DNA of 64,000 nucleotides from Gammaproteobacteria bacterium (GCA_030425685.1 JAUIAD010000001.1:186001-250000), one strand, 5' to 3'; counted from the first letter of the stretch, positions 8,420-19,158 are shown. Numbers and translations: made by a program. Notes: generated from the sequence alone by a model not told the origin.

Positions 8420-10012
8420 ATGGCAATTTCAAGTGATGTTGTACTGCTGTCACGTTGGCAGTTTGGTATTACAGCCATGTACCATTTTATTTTTGTACCG
8501 TTAACGCTAGGTTTATCAGTGCTTATAGCGATTATGGAAACTATTTTCGTGATGACAGGTCGCGAGATTTGGCGGCAGATGACAAAGTTTTGGGGTATTT
8601 TATTTGGTATTAATTTTGCGATGGGGGTGGCAACGGGCATCACCATGGAGTTTCAGTTTGGCACGAACTGGGCTTACTATTCGCAATACGTTGGCGATGT
8701 TTTTGGCGCGCCTTTGGCGATTGAAGGTTTGATGGCTTTTTTCTTGGAAGCTACTTTTATTGGTTTGTTTTTCTTTGGTTGGAGTCGTCTTTCTAGAATT
8801 CAACATCTTATTGTTACTTGGTTGGTTGCTTTGGGTTCAAGCTTATCGGCCTTATGGATTTTAATTGCTAACGGCTGGATGCAGCATCCGGTGGGTGCGT
8901 ATTTTGATTTTCGTACCATGCGGATGGAGGTGCAAAAGTTTTCTGACATTCTTTTTAATCCGGTGGCGCAAGCGAAGTTTGTTCATACTATTAGTGCCGG
9001 TTATGTCACCGGTTCTATTTTTGTGTTAGCGATTAGTGCTTATTATTTATTGCGTGGTCGTAATATTGAAATTGCTAAGCGTTCTATTACTGTTGCTGTT
9101 TCATTTGGTTTAGCGTCAGCGTTGTCGGTGGTTGTTTTAGGTGATGAAAGTGGTTATCTCGCTAATGTGAATCAGCATATGAAAATTGCTGCTATGGAAG
9201 GCATGTGGCATACCGAGCCTGCGCCAGCTGCATTAAATTTAATAGGCTTTCCCGATCAAAAAGCGCATGAGACTAAGCATGCGATCAAAATACCCTATTT
9301 GCTAGGGTTAATTGCAACTCGTTCGGTAACGGAAAAGTTACCCGGTATTGTTGATTTAGTGAAAGAGGCAGAGCAGCTGATTCCTAAAGGTATTGATGCT
9401 TATGCTGCGTTAAGGACCTTGCAAAAATCACCAAACGATGCAGCAGCGAAAAAAGCATTGGCTAAAAATGCCGATTATTTAGGGTATGGTTTGTTATTAA
9501 AACGATTTACTAATGACCCAGTGCACGCATCGCCACAGCAAATTCGTCAAGCCGCTTGGAGTTTGGTGCCGGGGGATGTGTCATTATTATTTTGGTCGTT
9601 TCGCGGTATGGTTGCTTGTGGCTTATTTTTTATTTTGCTCTTTGCCGTTGGTTTTTATTTTTCAACTAAGCGTAAATTGGATAAGCGTTGGTTTTTATGG
9701 ATTGCGTTACTTAGTTTGCCTTTGCCGTGGTTGGCAGCTGAGTTTGGCTGGTTTGTTGCCGAGCATGGCCGTCAGCCGTGGGTGGTGGAAGGTATGCTGC
9801 CTACTTTCTTAGGCGTGTCTTCGCTTACCTCCGGTGATTTGTGGACATCATTGCTGGGTTTTATTTTATTTTATACTATCTTGGCAATTGTCGAGATTTA
9901 TTTGATGGTAAAATATGTTCGCTTGGGGCCTGATGGTTTGACTGAAAAAATTGTTGCACCTAAGAAGGTAACCACAAGTAAAAAAGGTCAGGGAGATCAG
10001 AGTAATGATTGA
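8420..10012 (+). CDS. cydA: Cytochrome bd ubiquinol oxidase subunit I
   Basis: This 530-aa membrane subunit binds haems b558, b595 and d and oxidises quinol while reducing oxygen to water. The haem-ligand His is visible at H22 (RWQFGITAMYHFIFVPLTL). The conserved GRQPW motif lies near residue 450 (FVAEHGRQPWVVEGMLPT). The long stretch between these, including a charged segment around residues 300-380, indicates the long Q-loop subtype, as in E. coli (522 aa). It is the second gene of a plus-strand operon and overlaps cydB by 8 nt. Such a high-affinity oxidase suits life at low oxygen. Confidence 0.97.
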   Translation: MAISSDVVLLSRWQFGITAMYHFIFVPLTLGLSVLIAIMETIFVMTGREIWRQMTKFWGILFGINFAMGVATGITMEFQFGTNWAYYSQYVGDVFGAPLAIEGLMAFFLEATFIGLFFFGWSRLSRIQHLIVTWLVALGSSLSALWILIANGWMQHPVGAYFDFRTMRMEVQKFSDILFNPVAQAKFVHTISAGYVTGSIFVLAISAYYLLRGRNIEIAKRSITVAVSFGLASALSVVVLGDESGYLANVNQHMKIAAMEGMWHTEPAPAALNLIGFPDQKAHETKHAIKIPYLLGLIATRSVTEKLPGIVDLVKEAEQLIPKGIDAYAALRTLQKSPNDAAAKKALAKNADYLGYGLLLKRFTNDPVHASPQQIRQAAWSLVPGDVSLLFWSFRGMVACGLFFILLFAVGFYFSTKRKLDKRWFLWIALLSLPLPWLAAEFGWFVAEHGRQPWVVEGMLPTFLGVSSLTSGDLWTSLLGFILFYTILAIVEIYLMVKYVRLGPDGLTEKIVAPKKVTTSKKGQGDQSND

Positions 10013-11141
10013 TTATGCAGTACTGCGTGTTATTTGGTGGGTATTAATGGGCGTCATTCTTTGTGGCTTTGCTATTATGGATGGCTTTGATTTGGGTGTT
10101 GCTGCGTTGTTGCCGATGGTGGCGCGTGGTGATATGGAGCGGCGAGTAGCGATTAACACTGTTGGTCCTGTGTGGGAGGGTAATCAAGTTTGGATTATTC
10201 TCGGTGGCGGGGTTTTCTTTGCTGCTTGGCCTTATTTGTACGCTGTTTCTTTTTCTGGTTTTTATTTTGCGATCTTGCTGGTGTTAGCAACTTTTATTAT
10301 GCGGCCAGTTGGTTTTAAGTATCGCAGTAAATTAACCAGTGCTCGGTGGCGCTCTATCTGGGATTGGATTTTAGCGCTAAGTGGTTTAATCGCGGCGTTA
10401 ACTTTTGGTGTTGCGGTGGGTAATGTGTTGCAGGGTGTCCCTTTTCATTTTAATGAAATGTTGCGACCTTTTTATACCGGTTCTTTTTTCGCTTTATTTA
10501 ATCCCTTTGCCTTGTTATGCGGTCTGGTTAGTGTTGCCATGTTATTGATGCAGGGTGGGCATTATTTAATTGTAAAAACGGAAGGCGTGTTGCAAGCACG
10601 AGCAGCCAAGGCAGCACGTATCGCGGCAATTTTCTTAATTGTTTTATTTGCTGCTGCTGGTGTTTGGGTGGCAAAGGGTATTAATGGTTATGTGGTGATG
10701 CAGATTGCTAGTCATCATGCCCCTTCTAATCCGCTGCAAAAAGATGTGGCGCGTCAAGTGGGTGCTTGGATTAGTAATTATTACGTCCATCCTAGTTTTA
10801 CTATTGCGCCACTGTTGGGCTTTTTAGGTGCTCTAGGTGCGCTGGTGTGGGCGCGACGTGGTCAAGGTAAGTGGGCATTTATTTGTAGTAGTTTGAGTGT
10901 GTTTGGGGTCGTTGCAACGGTAGGCGTCAGTATGTTCCCCTTTATTTTGCCTTCATCTTCTGCGTTAGGTTCAAGCTTGTTGGTCTGGGACGCTTCTGCC
11001 AGCCAGTTGTCGTTAACCATTATGCTGGTTTGTACGATTATCTTTTTGCCCATTATTTTATTGTATACCGCATGGGTGTACCGAGTATTGCGTGGCAAGG
11101 TAACGGCAGCGTTTTTTGATGATAATAAAAATGCCTATTAG
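10005..11141 (+). CDS. cydB: Cytochrome bd ubiquinol oxidase subunit II
   Basis: This 378-aa partner of CydA has about eight to nine transmembrane helices. Conserved N-terminal segments are VIWWVLMGVILCGFAIMDGF and GVAALLP, then NTVGPVWEGNQVWIILGGG and AWPYLYAVSFSGFYFAI, all typical of CydB. Length equals the E. coli protein (379 aa). The ATG lies inside the end of cydA (8-nt overlap, ATGATTGA), so translation is coupled. The CydX microprotein follows 13 nt later. Confidence 0.97.
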   Translation: MIDYAVLRVIWWVLMGVILCGFAIMDGFDLGVAALLPMVARGDMERRVAINTVGPVWEGNQVWIILGGGVFFAAWPYLYAVSFSGFYFAILLVLATFIMRPVGFKYRSKLTSARWRSIWDWILALSGLIAALTFGVAVGNVLQGVPFHFNEMLRPFYTGSFFALFNPFALLCGLVSVAMLLMQGGHYLIVKTEGVLQARAAKAARIAAIFLIVLFAAAGVWVAKGINGYVVMQIASHHAPSNPLQKDVARQVGAWISNYYVHPSFTIAPLLGFLGALGALVWARRGQGKWAFICSSLSVFGVVATVGVSMFPFILPSSSALGSSLLVWDASASQLSLTIMLVCTIIFLPIILLYTAWVYRVLRGKVTAAFFDDNKNAY

Positions 11142-11154
11142 GAGGGTTGAATAG

Positions 11155-12154
<1,000 letters not shown>

Positions 12155-12191
12155 ATTTTTAAACGAGGCTTCTCTGCGAAAGGGATATTAA

Positions 12192-12764
12192 ATGGTTCAT
12201 GCTCTGGATATTGCCGGTTCAGCTTTTTCTTTTTTATCAACCTTATTTTATGTGATCGCTAGTGTATGGGCATGGCCAATTGGTATTGTCGCGACTCTTA
12301 TTAATGGTACTTTATATGGTATCACCGGTATTTATGGTGATATGAGTTTAGAGGGTATTTATTTTATTTCTATGTTTTATGGTTGGTACCAATGGAAGAG
12401 GGGTGGTCGCGAACATAAAGCCATATTGGTATCTTCCTTGAATTTAAAGTTAAGCACTGTTTTGGTGAGTATTGGTGTCATTGGCACTGTAGTCACCTAT
12501 TTTATTTTAAAATATTTAACCGATTCGCATGTGCCTGCATTGGATGCGGGCACAACGGTATTTAGCTTGATTGCGCAGTGGATGACCTGTAAAAAAATTC
12601 TTGAGTGTTGGATGGTGTGGTTTTGTGTCGATGCAGTTTATGTGGGATTATATATCTATAAAGGGATTCCTTTTCACAGTGTGCTGTTATTTGTCTATTT
12701 AGGCATGGCCATTGCGGGTTATGTGCGTTGGTATCGATTAAAAAAAGAGGGCCATCATGGTTAG
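12192..12764 (+). CDS. pnuC: Nicotinamide riboside/mononucleotide transporter PnuC
   Basis: This 190-aa inner-membrane protein has about six to seven helices. Its signatures are WAWPIGIVATLINGTLYG and the substrate-site segment FISMFYGWYQWKRGG (the WxxW element of PnuC). It would import nicotinamide riboside or mononucleotide as an NAD precursor. It is shorter than E. coli PnuC (239 aa), but many bacterial members are of this size. It lies 37 nt after hemF and overlaps the next gene by 8 nt (ATGGTTAG). No kinase of the NadR/NrtR type is nearby. Confidence 0.88.
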   Translation: MVHALDIAGSAFSFLSTLFYVIASVWAWPIGIVATLINGTLYGITGIYGDMSLEGIYFISMFYGWYQWKRGGREHKAILVSSLNLKLSTVLVSIGVIGTVVTYFILKYLTDSHVPALDAGTTVFSLIAQWMTCKKILECWMVWFCVDAVYVGLYIYKGIPFHSVLLFVYLGMAIAGYVRWYRLKKEGHHG

Positions 12765-13776
12765 AGTGATTACGGTTGATGATGTTAAAAACATTATTCG
12801 CAAGGTGACATTAAAAACTTTTTTTACGCAGTTGATTGACCAATTGGAAAGTGATTTTCATCGCTGGAATGATTTTGACAGAATGCCGCGTGTTGCTTCG
12901 CATTTTCCGCATGGCGTTATTGAATTAATGCCGATTTCTGATAAAGATTATTATGCTTATAAATATGTAAATGGTCATCCTTATAATCCAAAAGATCAAA
13001 AGCAAACGGTTGTTGCCACGGGTATGCTGGCCGATGTTGCTACTGGTTATCCGGTGTTGCTAAGTGAGATGACGATACTGACGGCATTGCGTACAGCGGC
13101 AACCTCAGCGTTAGCTTCTAAATATTTAGCGCTGCCAAATAGCGATACCTTCGGGATTGTTGGTACTGGTGCACAAAGTGAGTTTCAAGTGTTGGCGCAC
13201 CACTATGCTTTGGGCTTGAATAAGGTTTTTTATTACGATCTTGATCCACAGGCGATGGAGAAATTTAAGAATAATCTAGCAGGCTATGATATGGAATTAA
13301 TTGCTTGTGAAAACGCACAGGCCGTTGTTGAAGGTGTTAATGTCGTTACAACAGCAACCGCTAAAAAAGCGCATGTGCAAGTGCTTTATCCTGAGTGGAT
13401 AAGTGCGGGTATGCATATTAATGGTATTGGTGGTGATTGTCCCGGTAAAACAGAACTGGGGCCTGATATATTGAGCAAAGCAAAAATTATCGTTGAAATG
13501 TTAGAGCAGAGTTATTTAGAGGGTGAAATACAGCATTTAGATAAAGATGATGTTTATGCAGAGCTATGGGAAATTATTAGTGGCAAAAAGAGCGCGCGTG
13601 ATGGTGGTGATGAAATTACCTTGTTTGATTCTGTTGGGTTTGCTTTAGAGGATTATAGTGTGTTGCGCTTGGTCTATCGTTTAGCTGAGGAGTTTCATGT
13701 TGGGCATGTTTTGGATATGGTGCCTGATACACCGGACCCTAAGAATTTGTTTTCCGTGTTGGGGGTTCAATGGTAA
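12757..13776 (+). CDS. Ornithine cyclodeaminase family protein
   Basis: This 339-aa protein belongs to the ornithine cyclodeaminase/mu-crystallin family. It shows the substrate-side segment HGVIELMPISDKDYYAYKYVNG and TVVATGMLADVATGYPVLLSEM, the arginine motif ALRTAATSALASKYLA, and a Rossmann NAD site FGIVGTGAQSEFQVLAH. The extended C-terminal region ending DPKNLFSVLGVQW is found in the longer (about 340 aa) true OCD-type enzymes, so conversion of ornithine to proline plus ammonia is the best guess. Related enzymes make other imino acids. It overlaps pnuC by 8 nt and ends the operon. Confidence 0.82.
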   Translation: MVRVITVDDVKNIIRKVTLKTFFTQLIDQLESDFHRWNDFDRMPRVASHFPHGVIELMPISDKDYYAYKYVNGHPYNPKDQKQTVVATGMLADVATGYPVLLSEMTILTALRTAATSALASKYLALPNSDTFGIVGTGAQSEFQVLAHHYALGLNKVFYYDLDPQAMEKFKNNLAGYDMELIACENAQAVVEGVNVVTTATAKKAHVQVLYPEWISAGMHINGIGGDCPGKTELGPDILSKAKIIVEMLEQSYLEGEIQHLDKDDVYAELWEIISGKKSARDGGDEITLFDSVGFALEDYSVLRLVYRLAEEFHVGHVLDMVPDTPDPKNLFSVLGVQW

Positions 13777-13883
13777 GCTTGTTGCGGGGGACACTGTTTT
13801 ATATCTTTTTTTACAGCCCTATTTTTTTATTTCGTAGCAGGATCTATTATGGTCTTGGGGAGGGGAGCGGGTGCGGTTAAGCA

Positions 13884-14014
13884 CCGACGCAGGAGGAAAG
13901 AAGGGTCTTTTGCAAAGGCGCTGGTTTCCATCCCTGGATCGCTCTGACAAAAACTTCCTGTTTTTGTAAGCTTTGCAAAAGACCCTTCTTTCCTCCTGCT
14001 AGTTTTTCACACTT
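13884..14014 (+). repeat. 131-bp palindromic element, copy 2
   Basis: Identical over 131 bases to 3951-4081, in the same orientation relative to the gene upstream (here ocd, 107 nt away). Arms are at 13889-13917 and 13971-13999, followed by TAGTTTTT, so it may act as the operon's terminator. A further 11 bases to the left match copy 1 at all but two positions. The rest of the 13777-14240 gap holds only the promoter described below. Confidence 0.85.
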
Positions 14015-14157
14015 ACGGGTGACGGCTCATTAATTGATAGGTGATCATAGTTTTCAACAGGGTATAGGGTGCGCCTCTACGGAGAGATCGGTCGCATAAA
14101 GTCTGTGGTTTTGGTGGATAAAAGACCATGTATTAAGTTGTCTGTAGGGGTTTTAAC

Positions 14158-14187
14158 TTCACAACAATGTAAAAAATGATTTATAAT
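14158..14187 (+). promoter_or_regulatory. Candidate sigma-70 promoter for the RND operon
   Basis: TTCACA (14158-14163) and a perfect TATAAT (14182-14187) are 18 bases apart, 53 bases before the ATG at 14241. Confidence 0.5.
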
Positions 14188-14240
14188 TGAGTGTCTAGCT
14201 TTGCTATAAGCTATCTATTGGCTATTTCATGGAGGAAAAT

Positions 14241-14807
14241 ATGCGTCAATTAAAACCACTCGTGTCTTTGTTTCGTTTCTTGCTAATTTTTTCTTTATTT
14301 TTATCGTGTGCGGCATATGCTGGTCATCGCGGCCATGGTGGGATGAAGAAAGTTATTTACATGGAGCATGCTAAGAAAGCAGAGGTTGAGCGCCATAAGG
14401 ATGGACTGTATAAGATTGAGTTAAAAGATATTGATCCTGATCGTTATTTATTTAGTCGGAAAAAAATTATTTCAATTGCTGGACCGATTGAAAATACCTC
14501 TTTACAGAAAGCAGTTGTACGTGGCTCCTTTTTTGGGTTTGATGATGACAAGCCGGTTGTTTTTAAATTTAAGGTAATGAAAATACACAGCTCTGATGAT
14601 GAGTTAAAATTAATAATTGAGCCGATGGATGGTGCCAAGGTAGAAACGGGTGATTTTAAAAATGCTCACCTGCTGTTAGTGACACGTATAAAAGCAATGC
14701 GAAAAGATAAAGCAAAAAGAAAAAAAGGGTATACGTTTATTAGTATAGACGCCAAAGGCTATGAAAAAATAAATAAGTTAAGTGAAAAGAAGGGAGATAA
14801 ATCATGA
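14241..14807 (+). CDS. Exported protein of unknown function, first gene of RND operon
   Basis: This 188-aa protein has a clear signal peptide (PLVSLFRFLLIFSLFLSCAA, cleaved after AYA before GHRGHGG), so it is periplasmic or secreted. The mature part is rich in Lys and Asp and predicted to be mainly beta-strand, with a basic tail (KAMRKDKAKRKKGYTF). I recognise no family. Start at ATG 14241, which has a strong GGAGG 5 nt upstream; an earlier in-frame ATG at 14229 lacks one. It overlaps the next gene by 4 nt and leads a four-gene transcript with an efflux adaptor and pump, so a helper role in that export system is a reasonable inference. Confidence 0.7.
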   Translation: MRQLKPLVSLFRFLLIFSLFLSCAAYAGHRGHGGMKKVIYMEHAKKAEVERHKDGLYKIELKDIDPDRYLFSRKKIISIAGPIENTSLQKAVVRGSFFGFDDDKPVVFKFKVMKIHSSDDELKLIIEPMDGAKVETGDFKNAHLLLVTRIKAMRKDKAKRKKGYTFISIDAKGYEKINKLSEKKGDKS

Positions 14808-15007
14808 GGAAAGTATTTTTTATTGTTGCTACTGTCGTGAGTTTATCAATATTGCCTGCCGCTTATAGTTGTGATGGCTGGGAATGGGTTGGGGCTAATT
14901 TGCTAGGGGGTTGTAATTCCTGCAATCAAGATTGTGGTCAAGGCGGTACGCCTGCTCAGCAAGCCTCTGGGGCTATGGGTCAGCTTGGGGCTGTGGGAAG
15001 CCTATGA
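14804..15007 (+). CDS. Small Cys/Gly-rich exported protein
   Basis: This 67-aa protein has a signal peptide (MRKVFFIVATVVSLSILPAA, probable cleavage near AYS) and a mature segment of about 45 residues with four cysteines (CDGWEW, GGCNSCNQDCG) and a Gly/Gln/Ala-rich end. The ATG lies within the previous gene's stop (ATGA) and its own stop overlaps the next ATG, so it is tightly embedded in the RND operon. It resembles no family I know. The residues before the first Cys (AYS) fit a lipobox poorly. It could be an export substrate or a pump accessory. Confidence 0.6.
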   Translation: MRKVFFIVATVVSLSILPAAYSCDGWEWVGANLLGGCNSCNQDCGQGGTPAQQASGAMGQLGAVGSL

Positions 15008-16089
15008 CCTTTGGTGTACGATTACTTGCCTTGCGAAATAAAACCCAGCATCGTGCTGGGTTTTTTCTAGTAATGTTGTTACTTTCTTTCATTACTAATT
15101 CTTTTGCGCAGTCAGCAGCAAAGCATAAAATAACAATGATTACTGTAGCTAAAGTTGCAAAACACGCTTTAATAAAACGCTGCAGCTCGGTAGCAGTATT
15201 GAAAAGCAGTATGGACCCTGTTATTAAAGCGCAAACGTCGGGGCAAGTTAAAAAAGTAGCTGTTGTGCGTGGGCAAGCAGTGGAGCCGGGGCAGCTATTA
15301 CTAGAGCTTAACAATCAATGGCAAAAAGTTGCATTGGAGGCGGCGAGAATTAATTATGAAAAAATGAAGCTGGTTCGAAAGTCGCAAGCATATGCCTATC
15401 AAAAATTAAAAAGAACAACTGGATTGGTATCTAAATTTAGTTTAGAAAAAGTAACTGTCGAGGATGAAATTGCTAAAAAAAATATTGCTATTGCCTTGAA
15501 TAAGGTGCTAAAAGCTCAGCACGAGCTTGATAAAACGATTATCAGATCGCCGATTTATGCGAATATTAAAAAAATCATGATTTCGCAAGGCAGTGTCGTT
15601 GCTGTCAATGACCCTATTATGCAGTTAAATAGTAATAAAGATTTGTATGCTAGCTTTCAGTTTAATAGTAGCTGTATGCCATATTTAAAGTCGGGTCAAA
15701 AGTTAAAGATTCACTCGTTATCGGCTTTAGATAAAAAAGCAAATAAGATAATGACGCAGAAAGTAACAAGCTATAATCCAGAGACGCAATCAGCAGTAGT
15801 TGTTATTCCCTTTGATAATAATAAGAACTTGCTAAGTGGTAGTGCATTACAGGCTGATATCAATATTTCTTTGCGTCGATTGGCGATACCTGTAGTTAGC
15901 GTGCAATATGGGTTAGATGGAAAGTATGTGTATGTGATTAAGAAAGGTGTTGCGAATAAGCAGCCAGTGACAACAGGTCTTCAATATGGAAAGATGATTG
16001 AAATTATTTCTGGTCTAAAGAAGGGGGATATTATTGCTGTTGAGGGGGCAGGTTTTCTGCGTGAAAATGAAAAAGTAACCACAAAGTAG
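15004..16089 (+). CDS. RND efflux periplasmic adaptor (membrane fusion protein, HlyD/AcrA type)
   Basis: This 361-aa adaptor has an N-terminal hydrophobic segment (GFFLVMLLLSFITNSFAQ), a split lipoyl/biotinyl-like domain (VIKAQTSGQVKKVAVVRGQA near residue 75 and DKTIIRSPIYANIKKIMISQ near residue 180), a helical hairpin between the two halves and a C-terminal beta-barrel/membrane-proximal domain ending GDIIAVEGAGFLRENEK. It bridges the inner-membrane pump to an outer-membrane channel. The reading frame is open from 14932, but ATG 15004, which overlaps the previous stop (ATGA), gives a coupled start. The pump follows directly. No TolC-like channel gene is in the operon. Confidence 0.85.
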   Translation: MTFGVRLLALRNKTQHRAGFFLVMLLLSFITNSFAQSAAKHKITMITVAKVAKHALIKRCSSVAVLKSSMDPVIKAQTSGQVKKVAVVRGQAVEPGQLLLELNNQWQKVALEAARINYEKMKLVRKSQAYAYQKLKRTTGLVSKFSLEKVTVEDEIAKKNIAIALNKVLKAQHELDKTIIRSPIYANIKKIMISQGSVVAVNDPIMQLNSNKDLYASFQFNSSCMPYLKSGQKLKIHSLSALDKKANKIMTQKVTSYNPETQSAVVVIPFDNNKNLLSGSALQADINISLRRLAIPVVSVQYGLDGKYVYVIKKGVANKQPVTTGLQYGKMIEIISGLKKGDIIAVEGAGFLRENEKVTTK

Positions 16090-16094
16090 TTGTG

Positions 16095-19091
16095 ATGAAT
16101 ATTACTCGTGTTGCTTTAAAACATCCGATGCCATTTTATATGATGGCATTTTTTATCATCTTGGTTGGTATTTTTTCATATGTCTTTATTGGTATACAAG
16201 AGCTGCCAGATGTGTCCTTGCCAAAAATATCCGTGGATATTGTGTTGCCGGGTGGTTCGCCAAGTGGTATCAATGAGGAAATTACACTACCTGTTGAGAA
16301 GAAGCTCTCTGCTATAAAAGGCCTAAAGAATATATTGTCTACCAGTCGATCTGGTGTGGCAACACTGTTATTGGAATTTAGAAGTAATAGTGATATTGAT
16401 CAAGCCTATAATAATGTCCTTGATAATATTAATTTGATCGCAAATCAATTTCCTACGGGTACTCGGCACGCAGTAGTTAAAAAAGTTAGTGATAAGATGT
16501 CATTAATGACCTTTGCTTTGTATGGCAAAATGGAGTTGAAGCGCCTAAGTAAGTATGTCAACGGTAGTATTGTCCCGTATTTTCAGCAGGTCAAAGGGGT
16601 GGGAGATGTTTCTGTTGTTGGTGCTCCTGTGCAAGCGCTTACTGTTTATTTAAATAATATTAAGATGTCTGCTTATAAAATAACGGTTGCAGATATTAGT
16701 AATGCTTTTGCTAAAAACCACGTGCAGGCTCCCGGTGGATATTTTAATGATGGTCAACAAAAATACTCTCTTGATTTAAATTTTAAATATAAACATATTG
16801 CCTCAATTTCCAATATGGTAATTGCTTATCGGCGTGGTAGGGCTATTAAGCTAAGCGATGTGGCCGATGTACGTTTTGCCAATAAAGAAAATTATTCTTA
16901 TGCTAATTATAATGGTATGCCTGTTGTGGCTGTTATTATTAATGGGCGCTATGAAGAAAATGCGGTCGCGCTCTCAAAGCGCATTCATAAATTGTTAAAC
17001 ACTACCGTTAAGCCAGTATTGCCGGCTGGAGTAAAGCTTGCTGTTGTTAGTGATCGCTCAAAAGTTGTTTCGCAAGAGGTGTCATTTTTAGAGCGAGGGA
17101 TACTACTTGGGGTAGTGTCAGCATCGCTTATTGTGTACCTGTTTCTACGTTCAATTCGCTCAGCGGATGTTATTATTTTTACCTTGCCGGTATCATTGTT
17201 GTTAGCAATAGCTATCTTGTATTTAATTGGGTCGACGTTAAATGTTGTTTCGTTATTGGCGTTGGTGGTGCTGGTAGGTCTGGCTATAGATGATGCTATT
17301 GTCATGCTTGAGAATATTTATTTTCGTAATCGCGGCGTTGACTTTTCGCATCATCGTTGTGTTTCTGCTATCGCTGAAATGGTGCCTAGTGTATTGAGTT
17401 ATTCGCTTATTATTATTTTAATGTTTGCGCCTTTGTTATTTCTCTATGGACCATTGATATTATTTTTTAAAGATTTGTCGACTGTTTTAGTGGTTGGGGT
17501 TATTGCTTCTTTCTTGCTATCTGTTAGTTTATTACCTGCGTTGGCGTATAGGTTATCGTATCAGGGAGCGAAGGGTCGAGCGTCAGGTGGTCAGCATGTG
17601 CCAGTGAAATTCCCCTTTTTTTCTTTTTACCAAAAGGTGTTGGATATATCTTTAAGGTATCGTGTGATTGTTATTATTATTTTTTCTCTGTTTGTTTTGC
17701 TGGGTGCGTATCTTTTTATGCAGGTGGGGAGAAATTATATACCACAAGTGAGTGCTTATCATAAGTTATCTTTTCATTTTAAGTCTCCACCGGGATCTTC
17801 ATTTCAATATATGCGTAAAAAGTTTGTGGCGCTAGAGAAGGTAGTGCAGCAGCAAGTGGGTGTTCAAACTTACTTTGGTTCATTTCAAAATAATGTCGGT
17901 AATTTAACGGTTAAGTTAAAAGCTGCCGTTTCTAACAAAATAAATTCACGTAGGATTAGGCGGGATATAGAGGGAGCCGCAAGGCGGATTCCCGGCTTGC
18001 AGTTGCGCAAGAAAATTCCCTCGATTTCATTTTCTCTTGTTGGTGCAGATGAGTATAAAGTGCAAAGCTTAAGTAAGGTATTGTATCGTAAATTAAGTGC
18101 CAAGGCTTATTTTAAAGATTTACATTTGCCGCCATCCTATAGCAAGGTTAAATATAAATTTAATTTGGATCGCTTGCAAATGGCTAGGTTGGGTATTAGT
18201 GCGCACGAATTAATTTCTGTTTTACAAACGGCTGGTATTGGTAATGTGGTCGCTAAATTTATGCCTAGAGGTATGGCTCATCAGTATGATATTGTGCTTA
18301 AGGTTGATCCAAGTTTGATTAAGAATGTTGAGGATCTGGAGCATCTTAATGTTTTTACCCGTAAAGGTAATATTATTCAGTTGGGAGATTTGGCAAAAGT
18401 GGTTACTGCTGTCGGAGCTGCAGAAATAAATCGTTTTAATCATATTTATAGTGTGCCATTTCGATTGCAGACAAAAGATAATTTGCCTTTAAATAAAGTG
18501 GTTGCGGCGATTGATCAAACGGCTGCGTCTGTGTTACCTAAGGGGTATCATGTGAAGTTCTCCGGGCAGGTGGCGTCAATGCGTAAAGCATCTTATACCA
18601 CGTTGTATATTTTTATTTTTATGCTGTTGTTAATTTTTGCGGTGCTTGCCAGTTTATTTAATTCGTTATTGATGCCTTTGCTGGCCTTGGCAACGGTGCC
18701 ATTGTCGCTGTGTGGAGGCTTATTGATTATTTGGTTAACAGGTGAGAATCTTAATATTTTTTCAATGATAGGGATGTTGTTGCTTGTTGGTTTAAGTGCT
18801 AAGAATGCTATTTTATTGCTGGATAAAATTCTCTTATTTCGTCAGCAGGGAAGAGATAAAACAACAGCCATAAAGCAGGCGTGTTTGCGTAGAATGCGTC
18901 CGGTGCTGATGACTTCAGTTGTTATTATTGTTGCTATGCTGCCGGAGGTGTTAATCTCAGGCCCTGCCTCTTTTATTAATCGCTCGTTTTCATTGGTTAT
19001 TATTGGCGGTATGATTTTTTCTACTTTGTTGACCTTGATTCTTATTCCTGCCTTATATGGTTCTTTTACTCGTGGCAAGGTTGAAGTTTAA
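16095..19091 (+). CDS. RND-family efflux permease
   Basis: This 998-aa inner-membrane transporter has the RND layout: TM1 near residues 12-34, a large periplasmic loop, a TM2-6 block from about 335, a second loop and a TM8-12 block at the end. Proton-relay residues are visible as the paired aspartates in VLVGLAIDDAIVMLEN (TM4) and the lysine in LVGLSAKNAILLLDK (TM10). Its adaptor lies 5 nt upstream. It resembles the AcrB/MexF and CusA-like superfamily without a metal-site signature I can identify, so drugs, lipids or peptides are all possible substrates. ATG 16095 follows an in-frame GTG at 16092; either could start. Confidence 0.9.
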   Translation: MNITRVALKHPMPFYMMAFFIILVGIFSYVFIGIQELPDVSLPKISVDIVLPGGSPSGINEEITLPVEKKLSAIKGLKNILSTSRSGVATLLLEFRSNSDIDQAYNNVLDNINLIANQFPTGTRHAVVKKVSDKMSLMTFALYGKMELKRLSKYVNGSIVPYFQQVKGVGDVSVVGAPVQALTVYLNNIKMSAYKITVADISNAFAKNHVQAPGGYFNDGQQKYSLDLNFKYKHIASISNMVIAYRRGRAIKLSDVADVRFANKENYSYANYNGMPVVAVIINGRYEENAVALSKRIHKLLNTTVKPVLPAGVKLAVVSDRSKVVSQEVSFLERGILLGVVSASLIVYLFLRSIRSADVIIFTLPVSLLLAIAILYLIGSTLNVVSLLALVVLVGLAIDDAIVMLENIYFRNRGVDFSHHRCVSAIAEMVPSVLSYSLIIILMFAPLLFLYGPLILFFKDLSTVLVVGVIASFLLSVSLLPALAYRLSYQGAKGRASGGQHVPVKFPFFSFYQKVLDISLRYRVIVIIIFSLFVLLGAYLFMQVGRNYIPQVSAYHKLSFHFKSPPGSSFQYMRKKFVALEKVVQQQVGVQTYFGSFQNNVGNLTVKLKAAVSNKINSRRIRRDIEGAARRIPGLQLRKKIPSISFSLVGADEYKVQSLSKVLYRKLSAKAYFKDLHLPPSYSKVKYKFNLDRLQMARLGISAHELISVLQTAGIGNVVAKFMPRGMAHQYDIVLKVDPSLIKNVEDLEHLNVFTRKGNIIQLGDLAKVVTAVGAAEINRFNHIYSVPFRLQTKDNLPLNKVVAAIDQTAASVLPKGYHVKFSGQVASMRKASYTTLYIFIFMLLLIFAVLASLFNSLLMPLLALATVPLSLCGGLLIIWLTGENLNIFSMIGMLLLVGLSAKNAILLLDKILLFRQQGRDKTTAIKQACLRRMRPVLMTSVVIIVAMLPEVLISGPASFINRSFSLVIIGGMIFSTLLTLILIPALYGSFTRGKVEV

Positions 19092-19158
19092 CATGGTTTG
19101 ATCGCTTAACTAGTGTTGCCGAATGGTATGTGAAATTTTATCCCTTTTGCTGATGCAG

